This document shows positions 7,485-15,248 of a DNA stretch of 64,000 bases, in pieces. Origin of the DNA: Murimonas intestini (lineage in GTDB: Bacteria; Bacillota; Clostridia; Lachnospirales; Lachnospiraceae); assembly GCF_024622195.1 (NCBI RefSeq), contig NZ_JANKBI010000013.1, positions 62,001 to 126,000 on the forward strand. The letters are read 5' to 3'. The first letter of the stretch is position 1. Every line of letters starts with the position of its first letter. The position numbers were made by a program, and so were the translations under genes. The notes beneath the pieces are model-generated. The model made no database searches. It saw only the letters and a list, made by a program, of their open reading frames with translations, and was not told the DNA's origin.

Positions 7485-8657
7485 TTACGCCTTTATCTCA
7501 CCCCAGAAGCTGATGCCGCAGATATCTCCTTCTACCCCGAACATATCAAGAACCGTTGCAGCTATATCAGAAAATGACCCTCTTGTTCCAATAGAAACAC
7601 CTTCCCTAACAGACTTCCCATATGCAAGCATTGGAACGTATTCTCTGGAGTGGTCCGTGCTGGAGGTCCCCGGGTCACACCCATGGTCAGCCGTAATGAT
7701 GAGCACATCCCCTTCCTTCATCCTCTCCAGAAAAGTCCCCAGCTGTCCGTCAAATTCAGTGGCCGCCCCTGCATATCCGTCAATATCATTCCGGTGCCCG
7801 TATACCATATCAAAATCAACCAGATTTACAAAACAGAGTCCTCTAAAATCCACATCCTGCATCTCTATCGTTTTCTCCATGCCGTCACGGTTGCAGGAGA
7901 TAGGCTCTGTATGAGCAATTCCCTTTCCTGCAAAAATATCATAGATCTTTCCTATCCCAAAAGTATCATAGCCGGCTTCCTGCAGACAGTCCATCATAGT
8001 CTGCCCGGTGGGAACCAGTGAAAAATCATGCCTGTTCCTGGTTCTCACAAAATCCGGCCATTCCCCTGTAAACGGCCTGGCGATCACTCTGCCTACTGCA
8101 TGCTTTCCCTGCAGGATATTCCTGGCTATCCTGCAGTACCTGTATAATTCCTCCACAGGCACGATCTCCTCGTGGGCAGCTATCTGGAATACACTGTCTG
8201 CAGACGTGTATACGATCAGACCGCCTGTCTCCATATGCTCCTTCCCATAATCCCTTATCACATCTGTACCGGAATATGGTTTATTGCAGAGAACACCTCT
8301 GCCTGTCTGTTCCCTGAACGGCTCCAGCACTTCCTCAGGGAAGCCTTCCGGGTAAGTGGGCATAGGCTCAGGCGAAATGATCCCGGCTATCTCCCAGTGC
8401 CCTATGGTAGTATCCTTTCCCATGGAGGATTCCCTAAGTCTCCCATAAGACCCCTTTGGGCTGTCTGTACCCTGTGCGCAAGTCACGCCTTCAATATTAA
8501 ACAGACCCAGCTCTTTCATATTGGGGGTATCATATCTGTCTGATTTCACTATGGTGGCCAGAGTATTGCTCCCCTCGTCGCCAAAGCTGGCTGCATCAGG
8601 AGCCTCGCCGATCCCGAAACTGTCCAGAACAATAATAAAAACTCTGCTTATATCCAT
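7485..8657 (-). CDS. deoB: Phosphopentomutase
   Basis: This enzyme interconverts (deoxy)ribose-1-phosphate and -5-phosphate in nucleoside salvage and feeds deoC. The 390-residue protein belongs to the alkaline-phosphatase-like metalloenzymes. The N-terminal metal site IVLDSFGIGEAPDA, the GKDTTIGHWE motif with the phosphorylated Thr, and the C-terminal TADHGCDPGTSSTDHSRE metal ligands are all visible. ATG 8657 has AAAGGAG upstream. A 143-bp repeat begins two to three bases beyond this ribosome site, so the 5' untranslated region or promoter lies in or beyond the repeat. Confidence 0.95.
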   Translation of the reverse strand: MDISRVFIIVLDSFGIGEAPDAASFGDEGSNTLATIVKSDRYDTPNMKELGLFNIEGVTCAQGTDSPKGSYGRLRESSMGKDTTIGHWEIAGIISPEPMPTYPEGFPEEVLEPFREQTGRGVLCNKPYSGTDVIRDYGKEHMETGGLIVYTSADSVFQIAAHEEIVPVEELYRYCRIARNILQGKHAVGRVIARPFTGEWPDFVRTRNRHDFSLVPTGQTMMDCLQEAGYDTFGIGKIYDIFAGKGIAHTEPISCNRDGMEKTIEMQDVDFRGLCFVNLVDFDMVYGHRNDIDGYAGAATEFDGQLGTFLERMKEGDVLIITADHGCDPGTSSTDHSREYVPMLAYGKSVREGVSIGTRGSFSDIAATVLDMFGVEGDICGISFWGEIKA

Positions 8658-8674
8658 TTTCCCATCTCCTTTTA

Positions 8675-8817
8675 GTTACTACTCACTCTGTGACCAGTAA
8701 CACGCTCCGCGATGCACAGAAACGGCAAAAAACGCCGTTTCGCGCTGCAAAACTCGGGATTTTCGTGCAAAATGCGCACGAAAACACCTCGCGGGATATT
8801 GACGTGTGAATAGTAAC
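8675..8817 (-). repeat. MITE-like dispersed repeat, copy A (full length)
   Basis: This 143-bp element has terminal inverted repeats GTTACTACTCAC (8675-8686) and GTGAATAGTAAC (8806-8817), matching at 11 of 12 positions. It holds a hairpin built on GAAACGGC/GCCGTTTC and a second one, TTTTCGTGCGCA/TGCACGAAAA. On the minus strand it shares the core GCAGCGCGAAACGG followed by TTTCTGTGCATCGCGGAGCG with the copies at 27137 and 46383. It has no coding capacity. Confidence 0.8.
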
Positions 8818-8880
8818 CCTTTTTATCTATATCACGTTATAGTTATTTTAGCATGATTTCAGAGGATTATGTAAAAAAAT

Positions 8881-9080
8881 CGTAACTATTCAGCATGACT
8901 GTGCATTTACTGCACAGACCGTGAGAACATGATTCAAGAGTGCAGAAATTCCATCGCCGTAAGCTTGTGTGTTTATACCGTGCATGATAGAATGAGTTTA
9001 ACCAGTCAGGCAAATTTAACTTTGGCACGCTGACCCAGGCATAAATTGCAGGTAACTGCAAAGGTACTGAACAGTTATGG
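8881..9080. repeat. Second possible MITE-like element
   Basis: This 200-bp non-coding stretch has imperfect terminal inverted repeats, GTAACTATTCAG (8882-8893) and CTGAACAGTTAT (9067-9078). Inside are CTGTGCA/TGCACAG and TTGCAG-GTAA-CTGCAA hairpins. The ends recall the first repeat family but the interior differs. It directly precedes the gene starting at 9118. Confidence 0.45.
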
Positions 9081-9117
9081 TACTTTTTACAGAGCGGAAA
9101 ATATGGAGGAAAATAAG

Positions 9118-9594
9118 ATGGAAGTATATGAAAAAAGCTTAGCCGCCTTAAATGAGTTATTTGGCAAAGATTGCTGCTTTGTCCTGGCAACATCAAACGG
9201 AAACTGTCCGTCCCAGAGGGTTGTTGACACTTACTGCAGCGAGGGCATATTTTGGATCGTTACTCATGCCCTGTCAAATAAGGTCAAAGATATAAAGGTA
9301 AATCCCAATGTATCCCTGTGTAATAATTTTCATATATTCAGTGGAAAAGCCTATTATGCCGGACATCCTCTGGCAGCGGAAAACAAAGAGATACGCCAAA
9401 AGCTGATCCATGAATTTGAACCCTGGTATTTTGCACATAATAATGAGGAAGATGAAAATATGTGCTATGTAAAAATTGAATTAGAGGAAGGTTTCTTCCA
9501 TAAAGACGGAACAGGATATAAAGTCAGTTTTACAAAAAAGGAAGCGAAAGAATTTCCCTTTTCCCCTCAGATTGAAATGACAAATGTAAATTAA
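9118..9594 (+). CDS. Pyridoxamine 5'-phosphate oxidase-fold protein
   Basis: The 159-residue protein has the FMN-binding split-barrel look of the pyridoxamine oxidase-like family: CCFVLATSNGNCPSQRVVD, then IFWIVTHALSNKVKDIKVNP and SLCNNF. Members bind flavin or heme and their substrates are mostly unknown; it lacks a clear PNPOx C-terminal domain. I start at ATG 9118 because GGAGG (9105-9109) sits eight bases upstream; earlier in-frame ATGs would place that site inside the gene. It stands alone between repeats and a gene remnant, on locally more AT-rich DNA than its neighbours. Confidence 0.75.
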   Translation: MEVYEKSLAALNELFGKDCCFVLATSNGNCPSQRVVDTYCSEGIFWIVTHALSNKVKDIKVNPNVSLCNNFHIFSGKAYYAGHPLAAENKEIRQKLIHEFEPWYFAHNNEEDENMCYVKIELEEGFFHKDGTGYKVSFTKKEAKEFPFSPQIEMTNVN

Positions 9595-9596
9595 AA

Positions 9597-9725
9597 CGCA
9601 TTCCACTGGATGTACAAAAAGAAAAATACGAGGAGATTAAGGCTGCCGCCAACGCTGCTGGTGAGAAAGTCAATGGTTATATTAAAAAGGCTATTGACGA
9701 ACGAATGGAGCGAGATTTCAAATAA
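9597..9725 (+). pseudogene. Ribbon-helix-helix (Arc-like) protein remnant
   Basis: In the frame opening just after the previous stop, 42 codons read RIPLDVQKEKYEEIKAAANA, then a GEKVNGYIKKAIDERMER-type end and TAA. This is the typical beta strand, helix, GESVNG turn and helix of Arc/MetJ-type DNA-binding proteins that often act as antitoxins. There is no start codon or ribosome site in frame; the reading frame upstream passes through the preceding gene. I read it as a 5'-truncated remnant. Confidence 0.55.
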
Positions 9726-9820
9726 TACAATAAAGTTTTTAATTTCGGCTGGACTTACAAGCTTCACAATCTCCACGCGCATGTAACTGTTAAACTGCTA
9801 TCATGAAAGGACGTGTTATA

Positions 9821-10363
9821 ATGCCACTGCCACAGGAAAAAATTTACACCATTGATGATATCTATGCACTGCCAGAGGGGGAACGTGCCGAACTGATTGA
9901 CGGCCGGATTTACTATATGGCACCGCCCAGCAGGACTCAGCAACGTATTATCAGCAAATTAAACCAACTTATAGCTAATCATATTGATATCAAAAAAGGT
10001 GATTGTGAAGTATACCCCGCCCCCTTTGCCGTATATCTAGATAAAAATACCCACACTTATGTTGAGCCTGACATATCTGTTATCTGTGACAAAAATAAAT
10101 TGGATGATAAAGGCTGTAAGGGTGCCCCTGACTGGGTGATAGAGATTGTATCCCCTGGCAGCAGACGCATGGACTACGCAATCAAATTATTCCAGTATCG
10201 CTCTGCAGGAGTCCGGGAATACTGGATTGTCGATCCTGAAAAAAATAGAATTATGGTCTGGAGCTTTCAACCAGAAGACACCACAGAATATACATTTTCT
10301 GATTCTGTAAAAGCGGGTATCTATGATGACTTATTTATCGACTTCTCGCAACTGAATATCTAA
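9821..10363 (+). CDS. Uma2 family (DUF820) putative endonuclease
   Basis: The 180-residue protein has the PD-(D/E)XK nuclease-fold pattern of Uma2: ELIDGRIYYMAPPS at the start, VEPDISVICD with the catalytic Asp, then DWVIEIVSPGSRRMDYAIK giving the ExV...K element, and YWIVDPEKN. ATG 9821 is chosen because AAAGGA lies nine bases upstream and family members begin at this point; ATG 9803 would add six residues. The biological role of Uma2 proteins is not established, and copies are common in mobile or accessory DNA. A terminator follows. Confidence 0.85.
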   Translation: MPLPQEKIYTIDDIYALPEGERAELIDGRIYYMAPPSRTQQRIISKLNQLIANHIDIKKGDCEVYPAPFAVYLDKNTHTYVEPDISVICDKNKLDDKGCKGAPDWVIEIVSPGSRRMDYAIKLFQYRSAGVREYWIVDPEKNRIMVWSFQPEDTTEYTFSDSVKAGIYDDLFIDFSQLNI

Positions 10364-10368
10364 CACAT

Positions 10369-10395
10369 AGCCCTGCATTCAATTGCGGGGCTTTA
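10369..10395 (+). terminator. Terminator after the Uma2 gene
   Basis: AGCCCTGCA pairs with TGCGGGGCT over a 6-nt loop and is followed by a short T/A-rich tail. It starts six bases past the stop codon. Confidence 0.65.
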
Positions 10396-10446
10396 AAGTG
10401 CAGAGAATCCATTTCACCGCCTCAGGCATACATTTCTTATAGGATT

Positions 10447-10839
10447 TTAAATGGTCCGCTCCCGATCTGCCCTGTTAAATCCGCAACACCCAATATCCCA
10501 ATCATAAAAATTGCATTTCATGTCATGCGGTGTCAGCGCATACAGTAATTGATTCTTCCCGGACAATACACTGTGGATCGTATCCAGTGAATACCGCTTT
10601 AAGGGTATCCCTTCTTTTTGGGCAAGCTTCACCATCCTGTGCGTGATATAATCATCACTTCCCACTGCTACGTTCTTAATGCTTCTGTATACTGGCAGAG
10701 GGTAGCAATTCCTGCAGATCAGCCCGTCACGGTATATATGCTTTTCCAGTCTATTTAACGCCATAAAAAAAGAGCCTGCGAAAATCCCGCAAACCCTTAT
10801 TATCCCTATAAATGAGGAGTGCCCCGGCGTCTGGTACAC
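10447..10839 (-). CDS. Hypothetical protein, doubtful 5' end
   Basis: An open frame of 130 codons begins with GTG at 10839. The first in-frame ATG (10761) would give 104 residues starting MALNRLEKHIYRDGLICRNC. It has a CRNC Cys pair and an IGCCGF stretch near the end but no family that I recognise. Neither start has a good ribosome site, and the ATG follows a hairpin and T-run that looks like a terminator. The downstream part reads like real protein (mixed charge, no low complexity). It may be a decayed gene from mobile DNA. Confidence 0.3.
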   Translation of the reverse strand: MYQTPGHSSFIGIIRVCGIFAGSFFMALNRLEKHIYRDGLICRNCYPLPVYRSIKNVAVGSDDYITHRMVKLAQKEGIPLKRYSLDTIHSVLSGKNQLLYALTPHDMKCNFYDWDIGCCGFNRADRERTI

Positions 10840-10996
10840 CGAGGCTATTATGAAAAAATTTATCTATATGTGTAATGAAAACATTACGCCATAAACCTTA
10901 TTTAATTGTTATCTTCTCTCTTTGAAGATGTTTAAAGTATAACAACCATTTGTGAACATTTCGTGAACTCTAAGTTAATTTATTGTGAAATTAACG
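10762..10996. other. Non-coding stretch with hairpins
   Basis: GCCTCGGTG can pair with CGCCGGGGC (minus strand, 10821-10845) through nine pairs including wobbles. Further along the minus strand TTTGCGGG...CGCAGG is followed by seven T (10761-10790), which resembles a terminator. The two together could be a small structured transcript about 85 nt long. The rest, up to 10996, is AT-rich and shows nothing I can assign. Confidence 0.3.
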
Positions 10997-11025
10997 AAAA
11001 ACAGGTCTGAATCGGACCTGTTTTT
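10997..11025. terminator. Bidirectional terminator
   Basis: AAAAACAGGTC and GACCTGTTTTT form a strong stem around a TGAATCG loop, with T-runs in both directions. It lies about 65 bases beyond the S1 gene stop, which it probably terminates. Confidence 0.8.
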
Positions 11026-11089
11026 GTCAATTTACACCTATACTTCTATAATCTCCCTGGTCTGGCCTGTAACCAGCTGCGCCTCAGGA

Positions 11090-12109
11090 TCAAAGCTTGA
11101 TCTTTGCAAATAAGGAACCCAGATTTGTGGAGATGCTCTCTGACTCAGGAAGATCATACACCTCTTCCTGGATCTCCTCAGAAGCCACATCGTTTAATGC
11201 CTTCATGCTCAGGCTGAGCTTACCGTCCTTGACAGCAATGACCTTTACCTTCACCTTATCTCCCACTGTGAGGACAGAAGCAGGAGTCTTGATCCTCTTC
11301 TCACTGATCTGTGAAATATGTACAAGACCGGATAATCCATTCCCCAGATTAATAAATGCTCCGTAAGGCTGGATGCTCTCTACCACACCCTCTGTAACAA
11401 GGCCAACCTCCACATTTGAGATTTTTGCCTTGCGCTCCTCATTGGCTTTCGCCCTGAGGATCTCTCTGGCTGAGAGCACGAGTTTTTTATCTTCCTCATC
11501 TGCTGTGATAACCTGTACCTGTATCTCTTTTTCAAGCCAGTCTTCCAGCTCTTCCACATACTCCAGTGAAAGCTTGGAAGCAGGAATAAACCCTCTGATT
11601 CCTTCCAGATAAGCCACTACTCCGCTTTTAACTACTCCGCCGACTTTGACATTCAGAACAGTCTTTTCTTCCATATATTTCTTCAGCCTGTCCCAAGCCA
11701 GTATATCATTTGCCTCTTTTGCAGACATAAGTATATGTCCTTCACCGTCATCCCTTTTAATGACAGTAGCTGTGATCTCATCACCCACATGTACATCTTC
11801 CTTCAGGTTAAAGGACGGATCACTTGAATAATCCTCCAGGCGGATGATACCGTCTGTGTAATACTTCAGGTCAAGGATGACGGATGACTCAGTCACGCCA
11901 ATGACTGTACCTGTCATAATATCTCCTTCGCTGATTTTCTTAAAGGATGCTTCCAGCTCATCCTTAAAGTCTTCCATTGTCTCTTCCTTTTCCTGAACAG
12001 GTTCCGCCGCAGCCTCACTTACTTCCTGTACTGCTTCTGCTTCATTTACTTCTGTTTCATTTAATTCTGTTTCCTGGCCTTCCAGCATTTCTTTTACTTC
12101 TTCTGACAT
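11090..12109 (-). CDS. S1 RNA-binding domain protein (ribosomal protein S1-like)
   Basis: The 339-residue protein has an acidic Glu/Val/Ala-rich N-terminus (about residues 1-50), then three S1 (OB-fold) domains at about 58-130, 148-215 and 232-300, with typical starts such as GDIMTGTVIGVTESSVILDL and GLVTEGVVESIQPYGAFINL. It ends in an acidic tail. In Clostridia such proteins occur alone or fused to IspH; here it is alone. It probably binds mRNA during translation. ATG 12109 has TAGGAGG upstream. It lies 11 bases after the adenosyltransferase gene on the same strand, so they are cotranscribed. Confidence 0.88.
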   Translation of the reverse strand: MSEEVKEMLEGQETELNETEVNEAEAVQEVSEAAAEPVQEKEETMEDFKDELEASFKKISEGDIMTGTVIGVTESSVILDLKYYTDGIIRLEDYSSDPSFNLKEDVHVGDEITATVIKRDDGEGHILMSAKEANDILAWDRLKKYMEEKTVLNVKVGGVVKSGVVAYLEGIRGFIPASKLSLEYVEELEDWLEKEIQVQVITADEEDKKLVLSAREILRAKANEERKAKISNVEVGLVTEGVVESIQPYGAFINLGNGLSGLVHISQISEKRIKTPASVLTVGDKVKVKVIAVKDGKLSLSMKALNDVASEEIQEEVYDLPESESISTNLGSLFAKIKL

Positions 12110-12120
12110 CTTTCTACCTC

Positions 12121-12654
12121 CTATTTTTCAATCCCATTTCTTGCAGGCTGTCCCTGTGAATATGGGTGTTTTATCTTTTTAATCTCAGACACATAATCAG
12201 CCGCCTCTATCAGTCTGGCATCCGGTGTATTACCCGTAAGTATGACTTCCAGATCCTCCGGTTTCTCTTTCAAAAAATCCAGTACCAGATCTTCATCCAG
12301 AAGCCCTGCGCTGATCGTATATATCGTCTCATCTAAAAATAAGACCTGATAATGCTCACGGACCGCCATTTCGGTGACCATTTTAAACTGCCCGGCGTAA
12401 AACTTCTTTCTCTCCTGTTTTTCATCCGCTGTGAGCTGAAAGCTGAACTTCTCGGACTCAAGCCCGTCCACCAGAGTTATGTTCTCCACCTTCTCAAGAA
12501 CATTGCGCTCACTTGTCTTATTATTCTTCATAAACTGATAGATCAGGACCTTATAGCCGAATCCTGCCGCCCGGATACAAAGACCCATTCCCGTGGTTGT
12601 CTTGCCTTTGCCGTCCCCATAATAGATATGGACCAGCCCCGTTCCTTTTTTCAT
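12121..12654 (-). CDS. cobO: Cob(I)yrinic acid a,c-diamide adenosyltransferase (CobA/CobO family)
   Basis: This enzyme transfers the adenosyl group of ATP to cobalt(I) corrinoids to give coenzyme B12 forms. The 177-residue protein has the P-loop GDGKGKTTT (residues 13-21), the LFLDETIY region and the family C-terminus HPYSQGQPARNGIEK. The start is ATG 12654 behind AGGAGGG. No other cobalamin gene is nearby, so a salvage role is likely. No B12 riboswitch is seen upstream. Confidence 0.9.
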   Translation of the reverse strand: MKKGTGLVHIYYGDGKGKTTTGMGLCIRAAGFGYKVLIYQFMKNNKTSERNVLEKVENITLVDGLESEKFSFQLTADEKQERKKFYAGQFKMVTEMAVREHYQVLFLDETIYTISAGLLDEDLVLDFLKEKPEDLEVILTGNTPDARLIEAADYVSEIKKIKHPYSQGQPARNGIEK

Positions 12655-12757
12655 GTCCCCCTCCTGCTGCGCCTGCTCAAAATTTTTACATTTCCTATTA
12701 TAACCTATGAACGCCCGTTTTGCACAATAAATTTCTTATAAAATTCTGATTTTTTGC

Positions 12758-12786
12758 ATCTTAACACGCTTTATGTTTCGATGCAA
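12758..12786 (-). promoter_or_regulatory. Probable promoter of the adenosyltransferase/S1 operon
   Basis: On the minus strand TTGCAT (12781-12786) and TAAGAT (12758-12763) are spaced by 17 nt, about 100 bases before the start codon. Each hexamer matches consensus at four positions. Confidence 0.45.
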
Positions 12787-12942
12787 ATTTTTATATTTTG
12801 ATGTTTCAAAGTTTCTGTGCTATAGTAAAAAGTTCGCCTGTCATACAAAGAAACTCCGTTCATGTCTTTATGACAATCCCCGAGTCTCTAATAAGCGATT
12901 CTGTTTGGTTTTGTTACCTCATTATCCACAGCAGTCTTTGTT

Positions 12943-13803
12943 TTAGAACAATTTTTCCACCACAGATTTAGACGTAGCCTCATTATTGAGTTTACACATC
13001 TTGAAATTTCGTTCATAGAACTCCTGATACAGCAGATCTATCAGATACAGCTGGCTCATCTTTGCCTTCATGGAACCGCCCTCCAGAGGGCCTTCATCTG
13101 AACCGCACAGCAGGATCGCATCTGAATACACCGTCAGGGGCGATTTCTTAAAGTGTGTGATACAGGCTATCTTTGCTCCTGCCTCTTTCGCCACCTTTGC
13201 CACATGGATATTATCCTTTGTGGCGCCTGAATAAGATATGATTATAATAAAATCATCTGCATTTGTCATAGAAGCTGCCATTGCCTGCATATGAGGATCG
13301 GTAATGCACGTTACTTTATTTGTAACACGGAGAAATTTATTTCTCGCCTCCTCCGCCGTAAGAAGGCTGTCCCCGATCCCAAAAAAGTATACACGCTTGG
13401 CAGAGTCGAACATATCAAGGACTTTGTCAAAATTGTCACGGCTGAGAAGCATATATGTCTCTTTTATCGCTCCCAGATGCAGCTCCATCACCTTCTCCGC
13501 CATAATGCCAAAGCTGTCAAGATCGCCGGGGCTTGACGTCACAGCCTGTTTATTCTGAGGGCCGCTGGCTCCCTGGCTGAGAAACATCCTCATCTTAAAT
13601 TCCTGATAGCCCTGCAGCTTCATGGTCCTGCAAAAGCGGTATACACTGGTATCACCCACTTTACATGCATCGGCCAGATCTGTTATTGACATATACAGAA
13701 CCTTACTTTGATTCTTGATCACAAAGTCCGCCACCTTTTTTTCAGCCTTCGTGAATTGATTATAGGAAGCCTGGATCTGCAGTATGAAGTTATCACTATC
13801 CAC
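12943..13803 (-). CDS. MurR/RpiR family transcriptional regulator (probable nan regulator)
   Basis: The 286-residue protein has an N-terminal HTH_6 domain (about residues 1-77; FTKAEKKVADFVI, then SVYRFCRTMKLQGYQEFK) and a C-terminal SIS sugar-phosphate domain (about 120-250) with the FFGIGDS and IIISYSGATKD motifs. RpiR regulators respond to phosphosugars. Its place as last gene of the nan operon, 12 bases after nanK, suggests that it senses ManNAc-6-P or GlcNAc-6-P and controls the divergent nan promoters, as NanR of this type does in other Firmicutes. That link is inferred from position. Confidence 0.85.
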   Translation of the reverse strand: MDSDNFILQIQASYNQFTKAEKKVADFVIKNQSKVLYMSITDLADACKVGDTSVYRFCRTMKLQGYQEFKMRMFLSQGASGPQNKQAVTSSPGDLDSFGIMAEKVMELHLGAIKETYMLLSRDNFDKVLDMFDSAKRVYFFGIGDSLLTAEEARNKFLRVTNKVTCITDPHMQAMAASMTNADDFIIIISYSGATKDNIHVAKVAKEAGAKIACITHFKKSPLTVYSDAILLCGSDEGPLEGGSMKAKMSQLYLIDLLYQEFYERNFKMCKLNNEATSKSVVEKLF

Positions 13804-13815
13804 CCTATCACCTCT

Positions 13816-14709
13816 TTATTCGTGATTTTTTTCCCACACTTTCTCCGCTATCTTTACTGCGCCTAAAATTCCTGCCTTATTCTCCAGTGCCGCCTGCTTT
13901 ACAACAACATTATGATAGCTTTTCATTATATGATTATACAGGATTTCACGTATTTTATCCAGTATATATTTCTGGGACATTACGCCGCCTCCCAGTATGA
14001 CACAGGAGGGATTAAAAATATGTATCAGGGTGGAGAGTCCATATACCACCTCCAGTATCCAGGCATCCACCACACTCTTTACCTTTTCTTCTTCCAGCCG
14101 GGCAAATATCTTCCTCCCTGAATCCAGAGCCGGGTCCAGCTCTGCTGCCCTTCTTACAAGAGCTGTCGCTGATGCGTACCGCTCATAGCAGCCGCTGAAG
14201 ATGTCCTCCCCAGGCCTGCGTTCTCCTGCCCGGACAATCATTGCCCCGAATTCTCCTGCGGAAAAGCTGCTTCCTCTATATATTTCCCTGTCTATGACCA
14301 CAGCTCCCCCCACACCTGTACCGTAGGTGAGGCACAAAAAGTCTTTTTCTTCCCTTCCTGCCCCAAACCATGCTTCACCCAGGGCCGCCGCATTTACATC
14401 ATTCTCCACAGCGGCTGGAACTTTAAATTCCTTTTCAAATATCTCCTTAACCTTCATTCCTGTGTAGCCCGGTATATTTTCATTAGCATAGCGTATGACT
14501 CCCTTTTGGGAATCTACCTGGCCTGCCGTGCTGATCCCTATACAGTCTATCCCCCGGAAGCTGCCCGTGATTTCCAGAGCCTTCTCTATCACATGAGCTC
14601 CGCCTCTTTCTGCATGGGTTTCAAACTCTTTTACCTCTGACAGGACTCCATTATTATATTCAGCGGCCTTGATTGACGTGCCGCCAATATCCAGTGCTGC
14701 TATCTTCAT
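13816..14709 (-). CDS. nanK: ROK family kinase, probable N-acetylmannosamine kinase
   Basis: The 297-residue protein has the ROK nucleotide site ALDIGGTSIKAAEY, the DVNAAALGEAWFGAG motif and YGTGVGGAVV. NanK phosphorylates ManNAc to ManNAc-6-P. The ROK zinc motif CxCGxxGCxE is degenerate (FSGCYERYAS), a pattern seen in several non-zinc ROK kinases. The ATG overlaps the yhcH stop by one base (TAATG), indicating translational coupling. The substrate is assigned from the nan context, not from residues. Confidence 0.82.
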   Translation of the reverse strand: MKIAALDIGGTSIKAAEYNNGVLSEVKEFETHAERGGAHVIEKALEITGSFRGIDCIGISTAGQVDSQKGVIRYANENIPGYTGMKVKEIFEKEFKVPAAVENDVNAAALGEAWFGAGREEKDFLCLTYGTGVGGAVVIDREIYRGSSFSAGEFGAMIVRAGERRPGEDIFSGCYERYASATALVRRAAELDPALDSGRKIFARLEEEKVKSVVDAWILEVVYGLSTLIHIFNPSCVILGGGVMSQKYILDKIREILYNHIMKSYHNVVVKQAALENKAGILGAVKIAEKVWEKNHE

Positions 14710-15182
14710 TAAGACTCCTCCTCACTGCCCTCCCGGCAGGCAGATACTTTTATGACACATTTCTTCAGATGACGGTCAGGGAGTGCTGCCACTCCCGGCA
14801 TATGCGGCTCCCCGGCCATACAGATAATAAAACGCCCCTCCCCCATTATACAGGAGGAAGCCTCCTCACACTCAATTGTCCCAAAATCCGTCTCCGCGTT
14901 GAACTCCCCCGCGGCTCCCTTTAAAGGACTCCCTATCCTAATGATTTCCGTGCCTTCTATATCAATCTGGATATCCATATATCTCTTATGTATTTCGTAA
15001 CTGCCTGCGCCCCCGCCTGCCTCTGCCTCCATCACATTGGCAAAGACATCATCGCCTGAAATAGCTGTTCTCCCGTCGGGAAGCCCTGCTAGGTCATTTT
15101 CTTCAATAAACGCGACTGCAATATCCAGCCAGTGGGATATCCCCTTATAACGCCCTATATTTGTAATTTTATCATAGATCAT
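14709..15182 (-). CDS. YhcH/YjgK/YiaL family protein (DUF386, NanQ-like)
   Basis: The 157-residue cupin-like protein has the EIHKRYMDIQ and PHMPGV motifs, whose His and Glu residues bind metal in the family. E. coli NanQ (YhcH) speeds interconversion of sialic acid anomers, and DUF386 genes are common in nan operons, so this role is likely here. The start is ATG 15182, with TTGGAGG eight bases upstream. It is coupled to nanK and is separated from the permease gene by an attenuator-like hairpin. Confidence 0.83.
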   Translation of the reverse strand: MIYDKITNIGRYKGISHWLDIAVAFIEENDLAGLPDGRTAISGDDVFANVMEAEAGGGAGSYEIHKRYMDIQIDIEGTEIIRIGSPLKGAAGEFNAETDFGTIECEEASSCIMGEGRFIICMAGEPHMPGVAALPDRHLKKCVIKVSACREGSEEES

Positions 15183-15203
15183 AAACTTTTCCTCCAATTT
15201 TAC

Positions 15204-15233
15204 AAAAAGAGACTACCGCTATGCAATAGTCCC
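15204..15233 (-). terminator. Attenuator-like hairpin inside the nan operon
   Basis: On the minus strand GGGACTA pairs with TAGTCTC over an 11-nt loop and is followed by five T. It lies between the second permease gene and yhcH, so it could lower expression of the kinase and regulator relative to the transporter. Confidence 0.55.
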
Positions 15234-15248
15234 CTTTGTTTTTTCTTT

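Noticed and set aside
9821..10363. Uma2 nuclease considered as part of a defence island
   Set aside because: It stands alone with no methylase, helicase or toxin partner, and Uma2 genes are widespread without a proven defence role.
12655..12942. Possible cobalamin riboswitch before the adenosyltransferase gene
   Set aside because: No B12-box-like sequence or multi-stem structure was seen; an ordinary promoter accounts for the region.
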